Assembly (NCBI RefSeq): GCF_003025035.1
Contig: NZ_PYJN01000018.1
Span: forward strand, 62,001 to 126,000
DNA: 64,000 nt
Source: Rhizobium sp. SEMIA4064
GTDB lineage: Bacteria; Pseudomonadota; Alphaproteobacteria; Rhizobiales; Rhizobiaceae
Direction: 5' to 3'
Shown: in pieces, positions 33,939-42,523 of the stretch
Position numbering within the stretch: position 1 is the stretch's first letter
How the letters are laid out: each line of letters starts with the position of its first letter
The notes under the pieces: model-generated
Database searches by the model: none
The model's input: only the letters and a program-made list of their open reading frames with translations
What the model was told of the DNA's origin: nothing
Made by a program: the position numbers and the translations under genes

Positions 33939-35090
33939 ATGGCCCTGCATTTCGAGCGCAGCGAATTCGACGCCCGCCTAGCCCGCCTTCTTGCAAAAAT
34001 GCAGGAGGAAAAACTCGACGCCATGCTGCTCTTCGCGCAGGAAAGCATGTACTGGCTGACCGGCTACGACACCTTTGGCTACTGCTTCTTCCAGACGCTG
34101 GTGGTCAAGGCTGACGGCACGATGGTGCTGCTGACCCGCTCGGCCGACCTTCGCCAGGCACAGCTCACATCGGTCATTTCCGACATCCGCATCTGGGTTG
34201 ATCGCGTCAACGCCGATCCGACGCTCGATCTCAAGGAATTGCTGGTCGAGCTCGATCTCCTCGGCAGCCGCATCGGCGTCGAATACGACACCCATGGCAT
34301 GACTGGCCGCGTGGCGCGCTTGCTTGACAACCAGATTTCCACCTTCGGCCAGATCATCGACGCCTCCTACCTCGTCAGCCGGCTGCGCCTCGTCAAAAGC
34401 CCGACGGAAATTGCCTATGTCGAGCGCGCCGCCGCGCTCGCCGATGATGCGCTGGACGCAGCGCTTGCCTTGATCAAGCCCGGCGCCGATGAGGCCGACA
34501 TTCTCGCCGCCATGCAGGGCGCGATTTTTTCAGGCGGCGGCGATTATCCCGCCAATGAATTCATCATCGGCTCCGGCGCAGAGGCCCTGCTCTGCCGCTA
34601 CAAGGCCGGCCGCCGCAAGCTGGATGCCCATGACCAGTTGACCCTCGAATGGGCTGGCACCTATGCCCATTACCACGCCGCCATGATGCGCACGGTCGTC
34701 ATTGGCGACCCCACGCACCGCCACCGCGAACTCTACAATGCCTGCCTCGAGACCATTCAGGCGATCGAAACGGTGCTGAAGCCTGGCCATACCTTCGGCG
34801 ACGTCTTCGATATGCATGCCAAGATCATGGACGAGCGCGGCCTTGCCCGCCACAGGCTGAATGCCTGCGGCTACTCGCTCGGCGCCCGCTTCTCGCCCTC
34901 CTGGATGGAGCACCAGATGTTCCATATCGGCAATCCGCAGGAGATCGAAGAAGGCATGTCGCTCTTCATCCACATGATCATCATGGACTCCGACACCGGC
35001 ACCGCGATGACGCTCGGCCAGACCTACCTGACGACCTCTCAGGCTCCAAAATCTTTGTCGCGTCACCAGCTCGAATTTCTTAACCGTTAG
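33939..35090 (+). CDS. M24 (pita-bread) family protein with degenerate metal site
   Basis: A 383-residue cytoplasmic protein with a creatinase N-terminal domain (about 1-150) and an M24 domain. In M24 peptidases the metal ligands are two Asp, one His and two Glu. Here the first motif reads LEWAGTYAHYHAAMMRT (Glu and Ala in place of the Asp pair), the His motif reads GYSLGARFSPSW, and the Glu region reads SLFIHMIIMD. So the metal site appears lost, as in creatinase and ectoine hydrolase (DoeA/EutD)-like members. It is probably a hydrolase of a small amidine or peptide-like compound. ATG 33939 overlaps closely with the pgeF stop. Confidence 0.88.
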   Translation: MALHFERSEFDARLARLLAKMQEEKLDAMLLFAQESMYWLTGYDTFGYCFFQTLVVKADGTMVLLTRSADLRQAQLTSVISDIRIWVDRVNADPTLDLKELLVELDLLGSRIGVEYDTHGMTGRVARLLDNQISTFGQIIDASYLVSRLRLVKSPTEIAYVERAAALADDALDAALALIKPGADEADILAAMQGAIFSGGGDYPANEFIIGSGAEALLCRYKAGRRKLDAHDQLTLEWAGTYAHYHAAMMRTVVIGDPTHRHRELYNACLETIQAIETVLKPGHTFGDVFDMHAKIMDERGLARHRLNACGYSLGARFSPSWMEHQMFHIGNPQEIEEGMSLFIHMIIMDSDTGTAMTLGQTYLTTSQAPKSLSRHQLEFLNR

Positions 35091-35145
35091 CGGCTTAAAA
35101 TAGCGATCCTGAACGGGGTGACCGTCTAAGGAAGGGATCGCGTAA

Positions 35146-36039
35146 ATGGGACTGGTCAGGACAACGTTTGTTTCCGTTGGCTTCTGCTTCGCGCTCGCCG
35201 CCTGCAACACGACGGATGCCCTGACCCCGCCCGAGACGATCGGCGATGCCGGCTCCAGCCCCGTCACCCAGCGCGATGTCGAGCGCATGGCCGCCGCGCC
35301 GCAACGCCAGCAGAACTATGAAACCGCGCAGGACAGCTACAGCTATCAGCGGCAGGGCTATCAGCAGCAGGGATATCAGTCGCAAAACTATGGCGGCGGT
35401 GGCTCGCTCGACGATCAGGCGGCTGCGCTGAGAAGCGGCGGCCGCAATCCCTATGCCTCCCGCCCGCTCGACGGCTCGCGGACCGCCTCCATCCAGTCAC
35501 AGGATTCGCAGGCTTCGGAAACCGACGAGCAGCGCGAGGCCGACCGCCGCCTCTCCGATGATCCTCAGCCACAGCCGCAGCGGCAACAAGCGGCTGAAGA
35601 CCAGCAGGACGATCAGCAGCCTGAACAACAGCAACAACAGCAAGCCTCCCGTCCCCCTGCCGCAGCGACGGATAGAAACAGCGTCCGCTTCCTGCCGATC
35701 ATCGGCGCCCCGGTTGAGGCAGTAACACCGCTGTCGCGTCAGCTTGGCGCAGAGGCCCGCGCGCTCGGCCTGACGATCAAGAGCTCCAGCGATTCCAGCG
35801 CGAGCTTTATCCTGAAGGGCTATCTCTCGGCCTTCCAGGACGGGCCGCAGATTTCCGTGACCTATGTCTGGGACGTTCTCGACAACAGTGGTGCCCGCCT
35901 GCACCGAATCCAGGGATCGGAAAGCGCGCCGCTGAAGCGTGGCGATCCGTGGGCCGCCATCCCGCCCTCCGTCATGCAAAAAATCGCCACTGAAACCATG
36001 TCGGAATTCAATTCTTGGCGCGACTCTCGCCGTGGATAG
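35146..36039 (+). CDS. Gln-rich putative lipoprotein
   Basis: A 297-residue exported protein. The signal peptide ends in a lipobox LAAC with Cys20. Residues about 60-90 are Tyr/Gln/Gly-rich (YSYQRQGYQQQGYQSQ) and 140-170 are Gln/Asp-rich (QQPEQQQQQQ), both low-complexity. The C-terminal 110 residues form a conserved-looking domain (RFLPIIGAPVEAVTPLSRQL, VTYVWDVLDNSGARLHRIQG, PPSVMQKIATETMSEF) with a soluble alpha/beta pattern. The function is unknown. It lies between the M24 gene and prs; the nearby lgt gene encodes the enzyme that would lipidate it. Confidence 0.8.
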   Translation: MGLVRTTFVSVGFCFALAACNTTDALTPPETIGDAGSSPVTQRDVERMAAAPQRQQNYETAQDSYSYQRQGYQQQGYQSQNYGGGGSLDDQAAALRSGGRNPYASRPLDGSRTASIQSQDSQASETDEQREADRRLSDDPQPQPQRQQAAEDQQDDQQPEQQQQQQASRPPAAATDRNSVRFLPIIGAPVEAVTPLSRQLGAEARALGLTIKSSSDSSASFILKGYLSAFQDGPQISVTYVWDVLDNSGARLHRIQGSESAPLKRGDPWAAIPPSVMQKIATETMSEFNSWRDSRRG

Positions 36040-36144
36040 CCACAAGCTTTTCAGAAATATGAAAGCTATCGCACTCTAGCCCCTTGCATTCGAGAGCAAG
36101 GCGGTTAAAAGCGCGGCTATCAGGTTGGTAATAGGCGGGCCACA

Positions 36145-37077
36145 ATGAAGGTTTTCGCAGGGAATTCGAACCGGCATCTCGCCGAAGCGATCTGCAATTA
36201 TCTCAACGTTCCCTTGGGAAAGGCCAGTGTCCGGCGTTTCGCGGACCAGGAAATTTTCGTTGAAATTCAGGAAAACGTGCGTGGCGAGGATGTTTTCGTC
36301 GTCCAGCCGACCTCGTTTCCGACCAACGATCATCTCATGGAACTGCTGATCATGATCGATGCGATGCGCCGCTCGTCGGCGCGGCGCATAACGGCAGTCA
36401 TCCCCTATTTCGGCTATGCCCGCCAGGATCGCCGCGCCTCGGGGCGCACGCCGATCTCGGCCAAGCTGGTAGCCAATCTGATCACCGAGGCAGGCGCCGA
36501 CCGCGTTCTCACCCTCGACCTGCACGCAGGCCAGATCCAGGGCTTCTTCGATATCCCGACCGACAATCTCTATGCGATTCCGGTGCTGACCCGTGACATC
36601 AAGGCCAATTACGACATCAGCAATGTCATGGTTGTCTCCCCTGACGTCGGCGGTGTCGTGCGCGCCCGTGCGCTCGCTAAACGCCTCGACTGTCTGTTGG
36701 CGATCGTGGACAAACGCCGCGACCGCCCGGGCGAATCCGAAGTGATGAACATCATCGGCGAAGTGGCCGGCAAGGATTGCATCCTGATCGACGATATCGT
36801 CGATTCCGGCGGCACGCTCTGCAACGCAGCCGATGCCCTGCTCGCACAAGGCGCGGCAAGCGTCACCGCCTATATCACCCACGGCGTTCTCTCCGGCGGC
36901 GCCGTGACCCGCGTGGCAAACTCGAAACTGAAGGAACTGGTGATCACTGATTCCATTCAGCCGACGACCGCCGTGCAATCGGCGCCCAATATCCGCGTCA
37001 TCACCACTGCAAGCCTTATCGGCGAAGCCATTAATCGTACCAGCCAGGAAGAATCGGTTTCGAGCCTGTTCGACTAA
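36145..37077 (+). CDS. prs: ribose-phosphate pyrophosphokinase
   Basis: A 310-residue cytoplasmic enzyme making PRPP from ribose 5-phosphate and ATP. Features: [16 protein letters not shown] at the N-terminus, the ATP/Mg site [29 protein letters not shown] and the PRPP-binding loop [14 protein letters not shown]. Its usual rhizobial neighbours rplY and pth lie 4.6 kb downstream, separated here by an MFS gene and two periplasmic proteins on the opposite strand. Upstream TTGGTAATAGGCG gives a modest ribosome site. Confidence 0.97.
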   Translation: MKVFAGNSNRHLAEAICNYLNVPLGKASVRRFADQEIFVEIQENVRGEDVFVVQPTSFPTNDHLMELLIMIDAMRRSSARRITAVIPYFGYARQDRRASGRTPISAKLVANLITEAGADRVLTLDLHAGQIQGFFDIPTDNLYAIPVLTRDIKANYDISNVMVVSPDVGGVVRARALAKRLDCLLAIVDKRRDRPGESEVMNIIGEVAGKDCILIDDIVDSGGTLCNAADALLAQGAASVTAYITHGVLSGGAVTRVANSKLKELVITDSIQPTTAVQSAPNIRVITTASLIGEAINRTSQEESVSSLFD

Positions 37078-37093
37078 AGGCCACCGGATTTTC

Positions 37094-38329
37094 TCATGCG
37101 GGTTTCGCATCGACTGGATGGCTTTGCCTCCAGGCGAGCAATCCTATGCCAATAAGCCCGGAGACAAAGACCGCCGCACCGGCACCCATAATCGATGGGC
37201 CGATGCCGAACCAGGCAAATAGGCTGGGCGACATGAGATAGGCCAGGAAAAGGCCGAGGAAGATCGCGCACATCAGCAAGCGATAGACCTGCGCCAATCG
37301 ATGCGGCTCGCTGCGCGTCTGCATCAGGTGCAGCATGGCGAGGTTCTCGAACGGGCCATTGATGGCGGCGAGAGATGCGACGACCATCAGCCATATCCGG
37401 TCATGCATCAGCGGCAGCAGAAAGACGCCGGCGCCAAAAATAAGCTTCGCCGCAATGATCCACACCACCGGTCGACGCGGTTTGACACTGCTGAGGATCA
37501 AATTGGTCGTCAGATTGCCAACGCCGTAAGCCGTCATCATCAGACTGTAATCCGTCAAGGGATCGGCGCTGGTCTCACGCAGGTGCAGCAGCATTCCGAG
37601 CAAAATGCCCATCGCCCAGGCGATATTCCCCATCAGGTTCGTAAACAGCCCATAGAGTATGGCGGCATGGCCCCGCGCCATCCGCCAGCCGCCCAACACG
37701 CCGTCGATCACCGCCGCCGTTCCCGAGAAATCGCGACGCCGCGGCGCGGACGGCAATTTGGCGACGGCCAGCCACACCGCGAGAGCCGAAAGCAGGAAAG
37801 TCGCCGCCGTCACCGTGAAGAACTGCGATTTCGGCAGGAAGCCGTTGACCAGCGCAATCATGCTCGGCCCGAGGATACGGGCCATGCGCCTCGTCGCGTC
37901 GAACAATCCATTGGTCGCATGACGAATATCGGGATCGACCGCGATGGTGGGCAACGTTGCCTGGAGCGACGGATCGAAGGCGGCCGTCAGCAAGGCAATG
38001 CACCCGGCGAGCACCATCAACAATGGCAAGCTCATGAAATGCATGAGGCCGGTGACGGATAGCACCAGCAATAGAAGCGTACGCAGCACGTCGGCCGAGA
38101 TCATCGTCGTGCTGTGCCGCCAGCGATCCGTTAGAATGCCACCGAACAGGCTGCCGAAGAGAAGCGCCCCCGATTGCAAGGCGGAAACGTAACCCGCATC
38201 ACGGCCGATGAAATCCGCCGCAATCCAGACGACGGCGACCATGTAGAACTCGGATCCGGTCGCCGCCAAAACCTGACCGGCCCACAAAAGCGAAATCGAG
38301 CGTTGGGCCAGCGGCTTCAAGACAAACAT
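37094..38329 (-). CDS. MFS transporter, EntS-like
   Basis: A 411-residue inner-membrane protein with about twelve helices of the MFS_3 / enterobactin exporter group: LLWAGQVLAATGSEFYMVAVVW at the N-terminus (Q-x3-TGS), FGGILTDRWRHSTTM as the cytoplasmic loop, and FDATRRMARILGPS. No siderophore genes are adjacent, so the cargo is unknown. It is convergent with prs and lies 25 bases after a pair of periplasmic paralogues on the same strand. Confidence 0.87.
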   Translation of the reverse strand: MFVLKPLAQRSISLLWAGQVLAATGSEFYMVAVVWIAADFIGRDAGYVSALQSGALLFGSLFGGILTDRWRHSTTMISADVLRTLLLLVLSVTGLMHFMSLPLLMVLAGCIALLTAAFDPSLQATLPTIAVDPDIRHATNGLFDATRRMARILGPSMIALVNGFLPKSQFFTVTAATFLLSALAVWLAVAKLPSAPRRRDFSGTAAVIDGVLGGWRMARGHAAILYGLFTNLMGNIAWAMGILLGMLLHLRETSADPLTDYSLMMTAYGVGNLTTNLILSSVKPRRPVVWIIAAKLIFGAGVFLLPLMHDRIWLMVVASLAAINGPFENLAMLHLMQTRSEPHRLAQVYRLLMCAIFLGLFLAYLMSPSLFAWFGIGPSIMGAGAAVFVSGLIGIGLLAWRQSHPVDAKPA

Positions 38330-38354
38330 AGTGGCATTCTGAAATTTGGGCGGC

Positions 38355-39812
38355 TTATTTGATGGCTTGCCCGTTGATCGTTATGGACTCGTCGTCGGCG
38401 ATGCTGACGTCCCAACGCGCGCGCCCGTCGGGATCGGTCTTTGCAAACCCCTTGGCCATCATCAGGCCGAAGGACAATTGGCTGAGGTCCGGCTCCGTTT
38501 TCGCCGCGTCTTGGACGGCTGCGATGGTCTTGTCGAGATCGCGCGCAAGCACCGTCATCGTCATGGAGACACGATCCTTGTCGTTCAACCAGCCGCGCAT
38601 GCTGCCGGAAGCCTGGATGTCATAGAGGCCTGAGACCGCACTGATTTTCGGGAAATTGATCGTCATCGTTCCGTCCGGGAACATCGCCTGCTGCAACTTT
38701 TCATCCATGGATGCCGTTCCCGCAGAATTGTTGAAATCGGTCTGCTGCAGAACATCCATCAGGGCGGAAAAATTCAGGTTGGGGAACTGCATCTGCAGTT
38801 CGGCGGCATCGGGAATGAAGGCGACATAATCCTGAGGCACCAGGCCGGAGGCCAGGGTAAGCTTCTCGGCCCGCATGCCGAAATCGGCATTCATCGCATT
38901 AGCCGGCCCCGCGATCTTGAACGAGTAGCCCATCTGCTGCAGTCCGCCGTTGCCGAGCGGAGTCGTCACGGAAATATCCTTGGCGGAGACAGACTCTTCA
39001 AGCGAGCCGACCAGCGGCATCGCGTTCCGCAGCAATGCCTTGAGCGCCGCACTTTCGCTGTCAGACAGGGTTTTCGTGTCCTTGTGGTCGGAAACGAAGC
39101 GCAAGATCTCGTTCAGCGCCTTAAGCGGCAGCTTGGTCGCATTGGCCCTGAAATCGATCGCTCCGATCTTGAATTCGCCCAAAGTTGCGTCATCGGAAGA
39201 AACCTTATCGTGGAAGGATTGCAGGCCCCCCATCATCTGAAGGTCGAGCTTATCCGGCTCGCCGCTGCTGGATGAGGAGAGCGCGTAGTTGATACCATCG
39301 ATCGTGATATCGTTGTTCTCGACACCGTTGGTGTCGGTGGTCTTGGTGGCAAGCGTAATGCCGTTGCCCTTCACGTCCATCGAACGAACATAGTGGATGG
39401 CAGGGTCGAAGACGCCGGAGAAACTGGATGATGCCACCGCATAACGGAGCGCGACATCCGGGCTGCTGCCGGGCTTCGAACGGGCCGTGACGTCGATCGC
39501 ATTGTTCCCCTCGATGTTCCAAAGGCCGCCGTCCTGCGGCGTGGCAAGGGCCATCAGCGGCTTGAGCCCCGCAACGTCGAAACCGCTGATATTCAATTTG
39601 TCGAAGAGCTTCTGCAGGTCATAGGTGATTTCGTAGTGACCGCTCGCCGGCGTCACAGTCACAAAGCCGCTTTTAACGAGATCGTCGGGCAGGAAATGCG
39701 TCAGGTTGCCGAGCAGGTCCTTGGCCCCCTGCTCATTGACGTCAGCCGCCTGCGAGGCGCCGGCCAAGCCGACGGCAAAAGCCGCGGCAGCGGCAACTGT
39801 TCTAAAACGCAT
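38355..39812 (-). CDS. large periplasmic protein, tandem paralogue 1
   Basis: A 485-residue exported protein with a signal peptide (about 1-22, ending SQA). I do not recognise a characterised domain; it may belong to a DUF945/DUF2125-like group of alphaproteobacterial envelope proteins. It shares start (VNEQGAKDLLGNLTHFLPDDL), centre (LKPLMALATPQDGGLW) and end (AAKTEPDLSQLSFGLMMAKG / FAKTDPDGRARWDVSI) with the next gene, so the two arose by duplication. Mixed alpha/beta composition; no catalytic motif seen. ATG 39812 follows GGGGGTG. Confidence 0.8.
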   Translation of the reverse strand: MRFRTVAAAAAFAVGLAGASQAADVNEQGAKDLLGNLTHFLPDDLVKSGFVTVTPASGHYEITYDLQKLFDKLNISGFDVAGLKPLMALATPQDGGLWNIEGNNAIDVTARSKPGSSPDVALRYAVASSSFSGVFDPAIHYVRSMDVKGNGITLATKTTDTNGVENNDITIDGINYALSSSSSGEPDKLDLQMMGGLQSFHDKVSSDDATLGEFKIGAIDFRANATKLPLKALNEILRFVSDHKDTKTLSDSESAALKALLRNAMPLVGSLEESVSAKDISVTTPLGNGGLQQMGYSFKIAGPANAMNADFGMRAEKLTLASGLVPQDYVAFIPDAAELQMQFPNLNFSALMDVLQQTDFNNSAGTASMDEKLQQAMFPDGTMTINFPKISAVSGLYDIQASGSMRGWLNDKDRVSMTMTVLARDLDKTIAAVQDAAKTEPDLSQLSFGLMMAKGFAKTDPDGRARWDVSIADDESITINGQAIK

Positions 39813-39925
39813 AATTCACCCCCGTGATACTAGGAAAAACAATTTGAAAGCGGGAAAACCCTAAACGTGATTCTCAATTGAATGATGACGGTGCATGCGC
39901 GCTGGCGCCCAAGCTGGACGTGGCC

Positions 39926-41368
39926 TCAAAGCCCCTTCATCACCTGCCCGTTCACCGTGACGGTCCGGTTTTCGTCCATCGTGACATCCCAGCGCAGGCG
40001 GCCATCCGGATCGGTCTTGGCAAAGCCCTTGGCGGCCATCAGGCTGAAGGAAACGCCGTTCAGTTGCGGGTCCGTCTTTGCTGCATCCTGAATGGCAGCA
40101 ACCGTCTTGTCGAAATTGCGCGCGAGGACCGTCGCCTGCAGCGAATAGCTTGGATGGTGCTTCGTGGAGCCCTTCAACGCGCCGGAGACCTCGAGGTCAT
40201 AGACGCCGGAAGCCGCGCTGATCCTCGGGAATTCGAGGGTCCCGTAACCGCTCGGGAACATGGTGCGCTTCAATGCTTCGCCGGAAACCGGCGTTGCACG
40301 CGTCGACACTGCGTCCAGAACCGTGTCGATGATCCCTTCGAAATTGACGTTGGGAATTCCGAGCTGCACATCGACCGTTTCCGGCAGGAAAGGCGCGTAG
40401 GCCGGCGGAATAAGGCCGGCATCCGGTGTGAAATGCTCCGCCCGCAAGCCGAAATTGATGTTGGAGGCCTTTGTCAGACCATCCATCTTGAAACTGTAGT
40501 CCAACGTCTTGAGGCCGACCTTCCCTTTGTCGGTCGATACCTCTGCGTTGTTCAGCGTCACCGTCTCGTTCAGCGAACCGAATCCCGGCAAGGCGCGGCG
40601 CACCAGCTCCTCGAACTTTTCGCTGCCGCTCTCCGATAACTGTTTTGCCTTCACATGCTGGACGAAGAAGCGGATGAGCTCACGCAACTCCTTCGCCGGC
40701 AAGCTCGTTGCGGTCACTTTGACATCGACGCTATCGGCGCTCAGGCCGACGGATGGCGCGCCGGGTGCCGTGATCTGCTCGTTGAGATGCTGCAGCATGC
40801 CCTGCGATTGCAGGTCCACCTTGCCGGTCTCGCTGCTGTCGGTCACCGCATGGCTGAAGGACGCGCTGTCGATGGTGGCATCCACCTTGCGCCCGCTATT
40901 TTTACCGCTGCCGATGCTGGAAAACTTGGCACCGTTGCTCTTCACATCGATCGACCGCATCATCTCGATCGACGGGTCGAAAATGCCGTCAAGCGAGCTG
41001 GATGCGACCGAATAGGTTATGTCCGACGCCGGCGAATGAACCGAGACGTCGATGCTGTTGTCGCCCTTCAGATGCCATCTGCCTTGATCCAGCGGCTGCG
41101 CGAACAGCGACAGCGGCTTCAGGCCGGTAACGGAAAGCGCGCTGGAATTGACCTTGTCGAAGAATTTCGCGAGATCGTAGGTAATCTCATACTGATCGCC
41201 GGCCGGTTTGACGGCGACAAAACCGCTGCGGGCGAGATCCCGCGAGAGCGAATGCGTCAGGATACCGCGCAGTTCCTTTGCGCCCTGCTCGTTGACTTCA
41301 GCCGCCTGCGAAACGCCAGCGAGACCGATGGAAAAAACTGCGGCGGCGGCGATAGCCTTGGGGCCCAT
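39926..41368 (-). CDS. large periplasmic protein, tandem paralogue 2
   Basis: A 480-residue exported protein with a signal peptide (about 1-22, ending SQA) and the same architecture as its neighbour. Shared segments include VNEQGAKELRGILTHSLSRDL, YEITYDLAKFFDKVNSS and FAKTDPDGRLRWDVTM. The two differ clearly in the middle third, so duplication is not recent. ATG 41368 has GAGAGG upstream; the frame is open to 41491 but without ribosome site. The function is unknown. Confidence 0.8.
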   Translation of the reverse strand: MGPKAIAAAAVFSIGLAGVSQAAEVNEQGAKELRGILTHSLSRDLARSGFVAVKPAGDQYEITYDLAKFFDKVNSSALSVTGLKPLSLFAQPLDQGRWHLKGDNSIDVSVHSPASDITYSVASSSLDGIFDPSIEMMRSIDVKSNGAKFSSIGSGKNSGRKVDATIDSASFSHAVTDSSETGKVDLQSQGMLQHLNEQITAPGAPSVGLSADSVDVKVTATSLPAKELRELIRFFVQHVKAKQLSESGSEKFEELVRRALPGFGSLNETVTLNNAEVSTDKGKVGLKTLDYSFKMDGLTKASNINFGLRAEHFTPDAGLIPPAYAPFLPETVDVQLGIPNVNFEGIIDTVLDAVSTRATPVSGEALKRTMFPSGYGTLEFPRISAASGVYDLEVSGALKGSTKHHPSYSLQATVLARNFDKTVAAIQDAAKTDPQLNGVSFSLMAAKGFAKTDPDGRLRWDVTMDENRTVTVNGQVMKGL

Positions 41369-41513
41369 ACCCGACCTCTCCCTTTGACGCTGATCGATTG
41401 GAGTCGACTGTTGAAGAGGCCGAACGTATATGTCAAGCCATTGATAGAAATAGCATCGTCGGCTCTTTATCATGAGTTGCATTGTCATCACAGATGCGCT
41501 TTCTCCGGAGATG

Positions 41514-41542
41514 CTTGCACCGTCGGCATCTTTGTATTATAC
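41514..41542 (+). promoter_or_regulatory. probable promoter of rplY
   Basis: A -35 CTTGCAC (41514-41520) and a -10 TTATAC (41537-41542) spaced 16 bases lie about 115 bases before rplY, as expected for a housekeeping sigma-70 promoter in alphaproteobacteria. Confidence 0.45.
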
Positions 41543-41662
41543 GCCACGCGTCCGCGTAGACACCCTTGGAGGCAACGCGGATGAGGTAGGGCTTGCCCTC
41601 CTCCAGTTCAACCGGTTCTGATGAACGGATGAACTCTCCAAATAACCTCGAAAGGAATAGCC

Positions 41663-42277
41663 ATGAGCCACGAAAGCTACGAGCTCAAGGCCGAGGCGCG
41701 CGAACGGGTTGGTAAGGGGTCCGCCCGTGAACTTCGCCGCAACGGTTTCATTCCCGCTGTCATCTATGGTGACAAGCAGGCCCCTATTTCGATCGCTCTC
41801 AACACCAATGAGGTGACGAAGCGCATTCATGCCGGTGGTTTCCTCACCACGATCGCGACGATCGACGTCGACGGCAAGAAGATCAAGGTTCTGCCGAAGG
41901 ACTACCAGCTCGATCCGGTCCGCGACTTCACGGTCCACGTCGATTTCCTGCGCGTCTCCGGCAACACCCAGGTGACCGTTGAAATCCCGGTTCACTTCGA
42001 AAACCATGAAAAGTCCCCGGGCCTCAAGGCTGGCGGCGTGCTGAACATCGTTCGCCACGAAGTCGAAGTCCATTGCCCGGCCGATGCGATCCCCGAATTC
42101 TTCACTGTTGATCTGTCCGGTCACAAGGGCGGCGCCAGCATCCACATTTCGGATATTACGCTGCCGAAGGGCGTGTCCCCGGTCATCGCCGACCGCGACT
42201 TCACGATCGCAACGATCGTCGCTCCGGCTGCCGGTCTTGCAGAAGAAGAAGCTGGCGAAGAAGAAGCCGGCGCTTAA
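41663..42277 (+). CDS. rplY: 50S ribosomal protein L25/general stress protein Ctc
   Basis: A 204-residue protein of the long (CTC) L25 type that binds 5S rRNA. The N-terminal L25 domain includes [24 protein letters not shown] and the C-terminal TL5-type beta domain includes [31 protein letters not shown]. The acidic Glu/Ala tail is typical. ATG 41663 follows GAAAGGA. It belongs to the prs-rplY-pth backbone, here separated from both partners. Confidence 0.97.
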   Translation: MSHESYELKAEARERVGKGSARELRRNGFIPAVIYGDKQAPISIALNTNEVTKRIHAGGFLTTIATIDVDGKKIKVLPKDYQLDPVRDFTVHVDFLRVSGNTQVTVEIPVHFENHEKSPGLKAGGVLNIVRHEVEVHCPADAIPEFFTVDLSGHKGGASIHISDITLPKGVSPVIADRDFTIATIVAPAAGLAEEEAGEEEAGA

Positions 42278-42304
42278 TCGGCATCTTCATCGTGACGCAT
42301 TCAG

Positions 42305-42337
42305 ACCCGCCTCCCCTCTGGGGATGGCGGGTTTTTC
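42305..42337 (+). terminator. intrinsic terminator after rplY
   Basis: ACCCGCC (42305-42311) and GGCGGGT (42326-42332) enclose a second stem CCCC/GGGG and are followed by TTTTTC. Confidence 0.88.
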
Positions 42338-42523
42338 ATGTATAACTTCTAATAAAAGCAAAAAGAAATCTATTCGTTTTTGAAATTAATACTCGATTTA
42401 AATCCATTAACTCCCCGGTTTTTCAGCAACATTTAACAAATTCGTGAAAGTTTACGCGAAAGAGTTGTAGAGAACGGCCAACCCCAAGATCAGCCGGTCT
42501 ACGACTGGGGAGCAAGCGGAACT

